Source: Aphelenchoides besseyi
Lineage: Eukaryota > Nematoda > Chromadorea > Rhabditida > Aphelenchoididae
Direction: 5' to 3'
Length of the DNA: 64,000 nt
Assembly (NCBI GenBank): GCA_024699855.1
Contig: JAMPIQ010000001.1
Coordinates: forward strand, 16,492,001-16,556,000
Shown here: piece after piece, positions 27,501 through 39,500 of the stretch
Numbering within the stretch: position 1 is the first letter of the stretch
Layout of the letters: each line of letters starts with the position of its first letter
Translations under genes and position numbers: made by a program
The notes under the pieces: model-generated
Told to the model about the DNA's origin: nothing
The model's database searches: none
What the model saw: only the letters and a program-made list of their open reading frames with translations

Positions 27501-30500
27501 GCCTTGGCGTTCTGTCATTACAGTTTCGGGTTGGGACAATCCTCCCGGGCTTAAGAGAAATGTCCTGAGGCGGAGAAGGGTACCCGAAGGGCTTACAACA
27601 CTAGTGACGCTGATCGTACAACAAGAGGCCTACAATTGAGAGAAGGATAGTCGACGGTTTCGCTTCGGTGAGGGTTTCCGGTCGAACGTCTACGCTCAGA
27701 GTTGGGGGTTCGGCTGAAGACGTTGAACTGTCGGCGGTCGGTTGTTGTCGACTGGTTGTCGTTTGTGAAGTTGATTGAGGTGTCTAGTCAGTTTGGCCGG
27801 CAGAAGTGTCGACAATGGCGAGACGGTTGCCTTTGAAGTCGATGATGGTTCCCGGGAGTTTCTTCTTAGGGTGGAGTTGCACGTAGACTCGTTCGTTTAT
27901 CTTGAATGGTCGTCGTTGAGCGCCGTGATGTCGGTTGAACTTGAACTCAGTACTTCGGCGGTAGTCGACAGTTTTCTGAGCGTTGCCGAGACGAGTCAAC
28001 GGATTCAGTTGTGACAATTTTGTGCGAATTTGACGATTGAAGAAGGCACTTGCTGGGTTTGAGTCGGACTGGACGGTATCTGACGGAAGACAATTGAGTT
28101 GACTGATGGTTGAGTCGAGTTGAGCCAAACCCCTTCCCTCTTTCGCGATTGCCGCTTTGACCATGGCCACTGCACGTTCAGCTCGGCCATTCGACATGGG
28201 ACAATACGGAGGAGATTTGAGGTGAACAATACTAAAATCGGAGCAGAGATTAGCGAAGGCTTCAGAAGTGAACTGAGTTCCGTTATCCGTTACCAGTGTT
28301 TCCGGTGGACCAAATTGATAGAAGAGTTGACGAAGAAGTTCGGTCGTGCGTTCGGCGGTGATCTGTTTCGTCTTGAAGGTCCAAATGAAGTTTGTGTGAG
28401 AGTCGACGACGATGAGGAGGTAGTGGCCGTGAAGAGGGCCGGCAAAGTCGGCGTGTATACGTTGCATCGGTTCTGACGTTTGAGGCCACGGTTTCAGTGG
28501 AGCTTTTCTTGGAGTGACGGCATTCTCGGCACATGAGTTGCATTGACGGACCATCTTCTCAATGTCGGAGTCCATTCCCGGCCAGTAGACATGTTGACGA
28601 GCAAGACGTTTGGACCGTTGAATTCCTGGGTGTCCGTTGTGGATGGTTTCCAAGACTTGTGGTCGCATCTTCGTTGGAATGACGACTCGGTCGTTCCACA
28701 TAACCATTCCCTTGATTTCGTACAATTCGTGGCGTTTCGAGTAGAAGTTTCCGATTAGTGGATCGGTGTGCGATCTGCTTCTGACCATTGATTCCGAACT
28801 CGTTCAAGAACTGCTGTAAGACAGGGATCGCTGGAAGTGTCAACGTTAATATTTTGAATTGAAACAAACGGTTCAAGTTTAGCTGTCGTTTCGTTTGTGA
28901 TCAGTTCGTTGTCCTTGTCAACAATTTGTAATTCGCTGATGACTTCTTCCATGTCTTCATCGTTCGTTTGTTTTCGTTCTTGAAGCAGTCGCGATAGGGC
29001 ATCGGCGAATCCGAAAGCGGCGGTGTTGACGTATTCTACCTTGAAGTCGTAGGCGAGAAGTCGGAGTGCCCATCGAGCTAGTCGGTTTGTGGTTCGTCCA
29101 TCAAGTCCCTTGGTGTTGTCGGTACGGAAGATTGCTAACAGTGGACGATGGTCGGTGAGCAACGTGAAGTGTCGACCGTAGATGAAGCGATGAAAGCGTT
29201 CGACTGCTGTCACGATTGCCAGGGCTTCCTTCTCGATTTGGGGAGTAGCGTCGTTGGGTTTCTGAAAAAAAACTTTTTGAGATGTGATATACCGCTTTCA
29301 CAGATCCATCGGCGTAGCGTTGTTGAAGAACTGCTCCCATTCCGTCGGGTGATGCGTCGGCTGCAACAATCAGTTCTTGTCGGGGATCGTAGTGCGCGAG
29401 TGCCAGTGGACTGAGGAGTGTTGCCTTGATGCGTTGGAATGCGTTCTCCCGTTCGGTTGTCCATTTGAATTCGGCATCTTTGAGCGTGAGTTGCTCTAGC
29501 GGTTGTTTCATCGTGTGCAGTTGATGCACGTACTTGCCGTAGTAATTGACAAGGCCCAGCAGAGTTCGTACCTCCGGGACGGTGGTTGGTTTTCGGAGCT
29601 GTTTGATAGCTTGTATTCTTTCCGGGTCTGGTCGGATCCCATTAGCGTGCACGATTGAACCTAAATATTTGACCTCCGTTTGATTGAACTTACACTTCGG
29701 TAGCTGGATCTTAAATCCCCACTCCTGAATTCGTTGGAGCACCTTACGAAGTCTTTCATCGTGTTGCTCTTGGCTGTTTCCAACGACCAGGATGTCGTCC
29801 AGGTATCCAATGACTCCATCCAGTCCGTTGAGCATCTGGTCGACGGTTCGCTGGAATATTGCCGGAGCTGTTTTGAGACCAAAGTTCATGCGCTCGTACT
29901 GATACAGCCCACGGTGCGTGTTGATTGTTGTGAACGGTTTCGAGTCTTCGGCCAGTGTGAGTTGGAGGTAAGCGTCCCTTAAGTCCAACTGGCTGAAAAT
30001 AGAATTACCCGCCAACTTCCCGAAAATATCCTCAATGTTCGGCAATGGGTATGCGTCTTCCTGAAGAGCCGCGTTGAGTCCCGTTGAATAATCGGCGCAT
30101 ATTCTAATCTTGCCCTGCGGCTTCTTCGCAATAACGATGGGTGTTGCCCATTTGGCGGTGTCAACTTTGGAGATGATTCCTGCGGCTTCCAACCGATCCA
30201 ACTCTTGATTGACGAGCGGTTCAACTGCTAGCGGAAGTGGTCGGCGTGGCAAATGTGTCGGTTTGGCCGTTGGATCGACATGAAGTTGAGCTGAAATTCG
30301 ATTGCACTTACCTAACGTGTCTTCGAACACATTCGGGAATTGACGCTGCAGCTGTTCGTTGTAACTGTGTGTCGTTTGTACTTGATTGATTCCCTTAGCA
30401 TAGCTGACCATTCCAAATTGATCCATCGACTTAGCCGACAGCAATGCGCAGTTTGGACGATTGAGAACGTAGAGCTGCATTTCAATCGCTTTGTCGTTCC

Positions 30501-33500
30501 AGTTGGCCGTTATCGTAAACCTTCCAAAAATCTGAAGTGGCTTCTGGTCGACTCCCACCGCCGCGATTTGGGTTGTTAACAGTTCCGGTTGGCCAAGCGT
30601 TTGCCACTCCTCAAGTCCAATAACGTTCTCGTCGGCGGCGGTGTCGAGCTGGAACTCGAGTTTTTGCCCATTGATTTCGATTGTGGCTGATCTGCGGTGG
30701 ACATTCACTGTGTTGATGCTGATGACTTCGATTCGTTTTGCAGTTTTTCGGCAGACTTTTTGCAAGTGTCCTTTTATCCCACAACCGTGACAGATTGCTT
30801 CTTTGAATGGGCATTCGGAGCGTTGATGTTTGCACGATCCACACCCTTGACATTTGGGTTTGGATTCTTCAGTCGTTTGAGTTGCCGGTACGTCTTTGTG
30901 TTGTTTCTTCAATTTGAAGCGTTGCTTGTACTTCGGTGTCGAAGAGTTCTTCTCCACTTTCTTGATTGAAAGGATTCCTTCGGTTTGCTGTTGGGCCATT
31001 TGACGATTCGCGACTCGGTTCAGTTGATCTCGACATTTGGTGACCAGACGTTCCAGTGATGGCGTTGTCGGGGCGTCGAGTTCCTTCAAGGCGATTTCTT
31101 GAAGTGCTGCGTCTTCCGGACGGTTGAGTGCGAGTGCGAAGAGAAGACACTTGATGTCGTCGTCCTTCATTGTGGACCATTTGCACAAAACGAATTTTGA
31201 ATTGATTCGCTCTCCCAAGTTTTCGATTGATTCTCCGTTTTCGTGGCGGATGGACAAAACCTGCAGTCGTCGCTGAAATGTAGTGACAATATCGTTAAAA
31301 TGTTCACTTAGCTTTTTGATCAGTTCCTCGAACTCCATCGTTTCTGGTTTGTTGGGGAGTGACCAGTCGGTGAAACGTGCGTACTCCGTGCTTCCGAGCG
31401 AGTTGAGAACGATCGACTTGTGGTTGTCGCTGGACAGTTTGCTGTCCTTGATCATTGACTCGTAACGCTCGTACCATTTCTGAAACGTTTTGTCGTTTAA
31501 TGGGTCATACGTGAACTTCTCGAGGATTCGTTGAATAGCCTCCATGATTTGGATCGGTGACTGAACGACTTTGGCTTCTGTTGTCGTGCCTGCGGATATC
31601 GACGCGAGAGTTGTGTTTCGACCGCGGTCTTCGATTGACTTGAGTTCTAAGTCGATGTCGTCTATGGTCTCTTCGGCTTCATCTTTCGCTTTGTGGAAGT
31701 CGGTTGTTGCCGTGAAAGCGGACAGGCTTTCCGCATCTGTTTCCTGGAGCCACAATGCTTCATAGCGGTTGACGATTTCCACTTTGCGGATCAGGCGGGA
31801 TCTGATTTGATTCGCAGTTTTGCATTCGGCCTCCGTTGCGGTGTTGTCCTGAAATTTCCTTTGTAGGCTCTTCCAACTTACGACCTGAGAATCGATCTCG
31901 TTTTTCGCTTTCGCGATTTGCTGTTTGCAAGTCGTCTCCATCTGACTGCGCCAGTTGTTCTGTCGTCGTAGGTTACCGGCGAGGTTTATTAGACGAACAA
32001 TAAATAACAATAAAAACAAAACTACAATAACGCATGTTAACAACAAGGACGCGAACGCCGCCTTGGCGTTCTGTCATTACAGTTTCGGGTTGGGACACTC
32101 TCCATATCCGTCTTCTTTCCATTCGGTTCCGGTAAAGGTTCCCATGAAACGTTGTGTAGTTGTTCTCGGGCCAAGTTGACAGTTGAAGTCGCCTATTACC
32201 ATCTTGTGAGAAGCAGGTTGGTCTAGTGCGTCTCGAAGTTCGTCGTAGAATTGTTCAATGTCGTCCAGTGCATAGCCAGAGTGTGGTGCATACGCTTGAA
32301 CAATGAGCATTGTCTTCTTTTGGTCCAGTTTGATCTTCAATGTAGCAACTCGATGAGATCGTGTGTCAACTTCCATAATTTGGTCAACAATACGCTTGTT
32401 CACAATGAATCCAACGCCTCCAATTCGTCCGTCCGCTGCTCCAATGATAAGTTCGTCGCCGGTTTCAGTCCATTTTGTTCTTGATTCCGTGCGTGCATGT
32501 GTTTCGCAAAGTCCAATAACGTCGTACTTGAATCCAGGAAGATCTCGGAGTTGTTCCATCAGAAGATTCTTCCTTGCCGCGTTTTCGATGCCGTACTGTA
32601 GGTTGTAGGTCAAGACATGAAGCTGTTGGGAGGTACTCAATTCATGGCGGTTTTGTTCTGCAGGTCCGTTTGAAGTCCGTTGCGTCCTTGTACCCGTAGA
32701 ACGCTGGTGCTCCAAAACGCCAGTGCGGACCCTCTTTAGTCGAGTCGTAGCGAGTTTTGTTTAAGGTCCGCTTGCGGGTTGCCAGCCCTGGAGTAGACCG
32801 GGTGTACTTTACGTCGTACCCAGACGTATCGAAGTTGGCCTACTCGGATGTTCCGAAAAACATCCGAGCGTTTCCCGCCGCACACCACGTGGAGGTCTTC
32901 GATTTGTGCAGCTCCGTTCGTGTTGTTTACAAAAGTGCTAATGCCTGAAAAGTCAAAATAAAAAGTGAATTAAAAAATGTTTTATTCGATATCAAGTCAT
33001 GAGTAACAAAACTCAAGAAATGAATCGAAAAAGTTTCTTAAAATGACACTAAAGATACAGAACTAATTGCGGTTGTTTAGGAAAACCGGAGGTTGTGGAT
33101 TGGGACAAAGATCATGCTGACTTGGAATGGACACCGCCGAAAGACGATGGTGGAGCTCCAATCGAAGAGTACATCGTGGAAATGAAAGAGAAATTCTCAC
33201 CCAATTGGAAAGAAGTCAAAACCGTTCCGGCCGGACAAACCAAAGCGACAGTCGATGGTTTGACTGAAGGCGAACAATACGAGTTTCGTATTGTTGCAAG
33301 AAACAAAGCCGGCAAAGGACAACCCAGTGATCCTTCCGATACAATGACTGCGAAATCACGAAACGTTCCACCGCACATCGATCGAAACTCGATTCAAGAG
33401 ATTCGTGTAAAAGCCGGACAATCATTCCAATTGAATATTCCGGTTTCCGGAGAGCCGGAACCCGTCATTACTTGGGACTTCGAAGGCAAACCAATCGAAT

Positions 33501-36500
33501 CTGATGATCGACTTAAGATCACCAATGATGATGGAAAGACGAAATTCGTTGTCAAACGTGCAGTTCGCTCTGACACTGGTAAGTAGACACGACAAATGTG
33601 CTTTCACGGCTGTTGATTCACTTGTTAAAGTGAAGAAACAATGAGTCGGAAAGTTTGGCTAAGTCAAGAGTACTGTTGGGACAGTTTTGTAAGAACATGT
33701 TTATTACTGATTGTGCATGAGGTTTAAATACAGTCAAACATGGGTGTGGATTGGGGGCGGAGGGGGAGAACGGTGTGAAAAAGGGATATCCGAATGAAAA
33801 ATGGATCACACATGGATTGTTAATGTGAAGGGTTTTATGGATGCCAAATTGGGTATTCGGCAAACATCCCAAAACCTATCACATTAGTAATTTATTTTCC
33901 TCCATCTGTGGTCCAAAGTTGGAGATTTTTCGATATAATCGCGTTAGTCGCGACAAGTACCGTTGAATACAACTCGACTTAGTCAACAGTTAAATTGTTT
34001 AATTGACATCTAATGTCTTATCTTATGTCATTGATTGTCAAATATAGATGATTAATCGAACTGTCTTAGGTGTCTTCCACATCAATGCCGTCAACGATAA
34101 CGGACGAGATCGTAAGTTGAGGTTTTGCGTTTTCCAGATAATGACATCGATTTCAGAAGCCGACGTTATTGTTACGGTTCTTGATCGACCATCGGATCCA
34201 CGAGGGCCATTGAACATTTCGAATATTCATAAGAACGGTTGTACTCTGGATTGGAAAGAACCGGCGGATGATGGTGGTGCGGAGATTACTCACTACGTTG
34301 TCGAAAAACAAGATCTGAACACCGGTCGTTGGGTCCCGTGCGGAGAAAGTGCAACAACGAACTTTGATGTGACCGATTTGACGCCCGGTCACGAGTACAA
34401 GTTCCGAGTGAAAGCGTGCAATCGTTATGGCGAATCCGATCCATTGGAAGCTGCCAAATCTATTGTTGCCAGGGATCCATTTGATAAAGCCGAACGTTGC
34501 GGTAAGTTGTTTGGTTTGCCGATTTTAAATTGCGGTGCTTCAAAGATTTATTGCCGTTTTAATTTAAAAAATGTAAAAGTTAATGTAAGAGTGATAGCGA
34601 CCATGAATTGAAAGAACATTACAGATCATGATTCGATTTGTTACAATGAAAAATTGAAAGTTAACTGACTTTAAAAAACAAGAGGTTAAGTATAGAAGAA
34701 TTTGTCAGTGTGCTTCGAGTTTCCAAGTTTTCGTTAATAGCCGTTTGTGGCCAAAGCATTGGCACATGACTCCATATCTTGTTGGAACGTTGGAAGAACA
34801 GGGAAGCGATAAAAGACGGCGAAGACACCTAGGGTGCAAAAGGTTCAATCTCTTTCATGTGTTAACTTACTTTCGTGCAATTCGTACGAGACGAATGCTC
34901 GCTCTTTCGACTTGCCGGAAATTGTTGTTTCCGTCGGACGAGCGATCAAATTGCAACGATTTTTGCCGATCTTCATACCATCAGCCAGCGTGTCCGTTTT
35001 ATCGACGACCGCAGCCAACAGACGCTCAATCTCCGCTTTGTTCATCTAAATCCTTGGGCTTTAAACTAAGTAGAAGTACCGAGCTTACGCTGAAATCACG
35101 GTTACCGTTGTTATTGATCGGACCGTGCAGTCCAAAATGTCCAGAATACCGCAACTCGTAATCGCTTCGTGATCCTCGAGCAACTTGGCCAAATACGTCT
35201 TGGGCTCGTCGATTTTTAACCGTTTGGCTTCTAAATTTGATTTTACAATCCACATCTGAAAAGTTGGTTTTCTTGCCCGAACTGATCGATTTTGGTTCTT
35301 CGGTTCCGAGTCTTCGACTGTCGGGCCGCCGTCTCCTTTTCACGTTCGACTGTGTGGAGCTACAGAAGTACGACCGAACACGGCGCCATCTGTGCTTGAT
35401 TTGATCATCTAAAGTAGAAAATTTATCCGTCGCAGTTTTTCGATTTGCCGGTATACGCTGGAGTACCGAAGGCGGTTTTGTAATCCGCGGCAAATTCAAT
35501 CCGGAATGAAGATGATGACTTTGAATATGTCGGAAATCGACACACCAAAGCAACGGCAAAAGGAAAAACACGAAGCGATAACTGGCTGACAACCGAAAGA
35601 AAAGTTAAAATTTCCGTTTGTGTGGTTTACATTTGCAGATTTCGCAGTCTTATGAATCTGAATTCTAACTTTGATTTACAGGAACCCCAGATATTGTCGA
35701 TTGGGACAAAGATCATGCCGACCTGAAATGGACACCGCCAAAAGACGATGGTGGAGCACCAGTAGAGTCGTATTTGGTCCAGAAAAAAGACACGTTGACT
35801 GGGGATTGGATCAATGCAGTCGAAGTACCAGCGGATAAGCCCGAAGCAACAGTCGGCGGGTTGATCGAAGGCAAAACATATCAGTTCAGAGTGATTGCTA
35901 AGAATAAAGCAGGCGAGTCGGCGCCATCAGATCCCAGCCGAACATTGTTGGCGAAATCACGTCGTGGTACGTTAACAACCTCGTTGTCTCAATACCTTTA
36001 TTTTAGTTCCACCAAAAATTGACCGTTCAACTTTGAATGAAGTTAAAGTGAAGGCCGGTGGAATCATCGAGTTCAACGTTAACGTGGAAGGTGAACCAGC
36101 CCCCAAGATTCAATGGTTCATCAATAATGCACCGCTTACGACTCATGAGCGAACCAAAATCGATAACTCGGTCGACAATAAGACCAAATTGAAGACCGTT
36201 GGAGCTGAACGAATCGAATCGGGTCTTTATACCATAAAGGCGTCAAATGAATGGGGAAAAGATGGTAAGTTTTTCCACGAAAAATTTTTATTACTGAATG
36301 TCTTCAACAACCTTAAAATGTGAAATAGGAGAAACCGAGACACTAGTCAAGAAGCGAAAAATTAACTGAGAAGAAGATTGAAAAATGAACGAGATTGATA
36401 AGGTGATGAAGACTGAGATGAGAAGTGAATTAGATGAGAGCAGGAAATGGACGGCGACAACACTGACGCTTCGAGACCTCAATTCCGAAATGCGGTGGAC

Positions 36501-39500
36501 TACCAGTTGAGCTCAATCATCGACCTGCTGCAATTCGGGCCGCTAAAATCGACCACCTTCAACAACATTTTTGCGGATCAAAAGCTAAACGGCGGACATT
36601 TTCTTCAACATTTTCATTTCGACGAACCTCTTCGTGCAAATTCAAAGCCAAATTGCGTCAATTTGGTCGGACTGTCGAGACGATTGACTTACTTCAATTT
36701 GTAACCAAAACGTCGATGTTTTCGGAATTTGGCTGAAAGTCTTCAAGAACAGAATTCACTCGGTTTTACGTCACAGAAACTCAAACGATCTCCGAGAGGT
36801 AGTTGATGATACGCGTTGTGCCAATTACGTCGTTCATTCGCCGTGATATCAAGATTGATTCTTGCAACACAACAGAACTTCAGACGAAGATTGAAAATCT
36901 GAACGCTCAAATTATCCAGATAACAATCGTTTTTGGACAAACCTCCAATATTGCAGACTTCAGGATGAACGAACTTAGCGTTTGGACATGACCTGGAAAC
37001 TTGTATTTCGTAACAAACTCTTGTAATGAAGTCAACCAAACAATCTAATTCGAAGTCCGTCGAGTTCAACTTATCTCATTAATAGGTTTTTGTTTCCGTA
37101 AATCGAGTTTATAATATAGATTGACCGCCAGAAAGAAAGCAGACCGTCTGTGCTCGTCAAACCGCTAGTTGTTGTACTAGAAGACTGGTATTCCGCAACT
37201 TATATAACAACTTCAAGTTGCTTATTAACTTTACCAAAACATACCTCTTCAACCAAGAAATGAAGAGGAAAACGTTCATTTGTTTGAATAACTGATAATC
37301 GACAAGTCACTAGTCTTAGGTTGAATAGGTTACCGGCATTTTAAACCAAAGTGCGGTTTTCAATGCCTGATTCTGCTCTGTTCTTTAAAGAAGCCAGTGG
37401 TGACATGTGGTAACCGGAAAAGTAATATGAGAAATACAACACAAAATCTCATCAACCGAACATCTGTTGGTTGTTTTCGAAATTTAAAGTTGTCTGGTTA
37501 CTTGAAATAGTACCTCGTTCTTCATATCGTCGTTTTCATCGATTCAACGTTCCACATGAGTTAGTTTACCAGAAGTATCGCTAAAGTTCTTGTCCACTTT
37601 TCCCTTTAAAAAAACGAACCGAATGTGTTCAAGCTTCCAAAAAGTAGTCTTTTCAGATGAAACTGAACGTTTCAACTCCCTCATTGATCTTATGGTTTTT
37701 ATTGTAAAACAAAAGACTTCAAAAAAACAATGGAAATTAAGTGTCATGAAAATAAATAAGAAAGTTGAGACCAAAGAATGATGTCCGCAATAACAAGATG
37801 AAAGTGGAGAGTCAGAGAATCACATGGTGTAATTGTGTTTAGTCGTCGTATTCGTTGTATTCGTCGTATTCGTCTATCTGCTTAAATTCATTCCAATACA
37901 CATCATAAGAGCCATCGCAAGAGTAACAATCTTCGTCAATGCTCTCGTCATTCTCGGACTCCGAAAGATCTCCCTGAAGCAATTGAAGACTAAAAAACTT
38001 GACGATAAACTCACTTGTATTTGTTTTCTCAATCGACTTTCTCGTGCTTTTTTTCGCAAAACTTGTGGTATGCAACTACACCGTATTGCTTAGCTCTTTG
38101 ACGTTCGCAGATGAGCTGCTTCAGATGTTGTTGTAAATTGCGAGTTTCCGAGTTGGTTTTGATCATCTTACGATTTGCAACGTTCGACTTGTACTTCTCC
38201 GATAGTAATCGTTTCTTGAGATGTTGTTTCTGATTGCATTGCCTGTTGTCTTGTCGGGGCTTGGTGACGTAATCCTGATTGTGTAATTTACGTTCAACCG
38301 CTAAAAATGATCATTAGACAATCAAAAGATAATCGACATACGCAAAACACAATTCGCAATTGCTCGTCCGAGAGCTCGTTGTCGCTGATGGCTAAACAGA
38401 AACTTAATGAGGATAAATAAACTAAGAACTTACTGGGCGAAAAGCTTTTGTTTGGCGATCTTCTGGAATCTTTGCATCCACCTAATTCGTATGACCGATG
38501 TATTCAACTTTAGACTAGAAACCATTAGAACAACAAAATTGATGAGTGAAAAACGACACTGAAATCTGAGGGCGACAGATTGAAGCCCGATTTGTCGAGT
38601 CATCTGTTCGTAAAATGGTTGACACGTTGAGATCACGTTCTGACGACGAAATTGTTTCCGACCGACAATGCAACAAAACATTCTTTTGCTACTCATTCAA
38701 ACAAAATCGTTTCTTTCTTCACAATTGAAATCACATTAATCGTCTTTCAGAAGCTGAAGTCAACGTCATTGTGTTGGATGTTCCGGGGCAACCACGCGGT
38801 CCATTGGATGCTTTCGATGTAACCAAAGATTCAGCGACTTTGAAATGGTTCGCACCGGAAGATGATGGTGGCAGTCCAATTAGTCACTATGTCGTTGAGA
38901 AACAAGAAGATAACGGTCGTTGGGTTCCATGTGGTGAATCTCCAACAACTTCGGTTCGCATTAATCGATTGAACGAGGGCCACGAGTATAAGTTCCGGTA
39001 AGAAAATAAAAACGGAAGAACTGATCAGAATGATTACGTTGCAGAGTAAGTGCTGTTAATAGACAGGGACAATCGAAGCCGCTGCAAATGGACACTGCTA
39101 TTATTGCCAAGAATGCCTTCGATGCTCCTGGAAAACCACAAGACGTTGAGGTTGTTGATTGGGATAAAGATCACATGGATTTGAAATGGAAACCGCCAAT
39201 TTCGGATGGCGGCGCTCCCATTCAAGAATACATCATTGAAAAGAAAGAGAAGAACGGAAATTGGATTCCGTGTGCGAGTGTTCCAGGAAACCAAACCACT
39301 GGAACAGCGGCTGGATTGATTCCAGGCGAAACCTACCAGTTCCGTGTCATTGCCGTCAACAAAGCAGACAAAGGTGAACCCTCTGATCCTACTGATCCAA
39401 AAGTTGCTAAGCCACGTAAACGTAAGTTTCTCAAATGCAATGATAGCAGCTAATTCAATTCTTAGTTGCACCAAAACTCAACATCGCCGGTTTAATGGAC

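Larger units (their letters stand above)
27397..32097 (-). mobile_element. Ty3/Gypsy-type LTR retrotransposon (4,701 bases)
   Basis: Two identical 142-base LTRs begin TG and end CA and enclose gag, protease, reverse transcriptase, RNase H and integrase in the Ty3/Gypsy order on the minus strand. It sits inside the RTE endonuclease-RT gene. LTR identity means insertion was recent. A candidate primer-binding site follows the 5' LTR and a short purine tract (GGGAGGA) precedes the 3' LTR. Two frame changes in pol make this copy non-autonomous as read. Confidence 0.95.
25050..32912 (-). mobile_element. RTE-type non-LTR retrotransposon, interrupted by an LTR element
   Basis: The element is on the minus strand with its 5' end near 32912 and its 3' end at 25050. 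It ends in a short tandem tail (ATCATTGTA twice), as RTE elements do, and is flanked by the 10-base duplication. It encodes an apurinic-type endonuclease (32103-32715) and a reverse transcriptase (25128-27396), separated by the younger LTR retrotransposon at 27397-32097. Without that insert it is about 3.2 kb, the normal RTE size. It carries a frame break in a T run, so this copy is not intact as read. Confidence 0.92.

Noticed and set aside
27397..27538. The hydrophobic frame in the left LTR as a separate small membrane protein or signal peptide
   Set aside because: It is simply the second LTR copy; the frame runs on into the RTE gene by accident of insertion.
28005..32608. Many plus-strand open frames across the retrotransposons
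   Set aside because: They are shadows of the minus-strand gag-pol and RTE frames.
36743..37069. 108-codon minus-strand frame in the 36-38 kb intron
   Set aside because: No recognisable domain and no joined exons; kept out as a probable chance frame.
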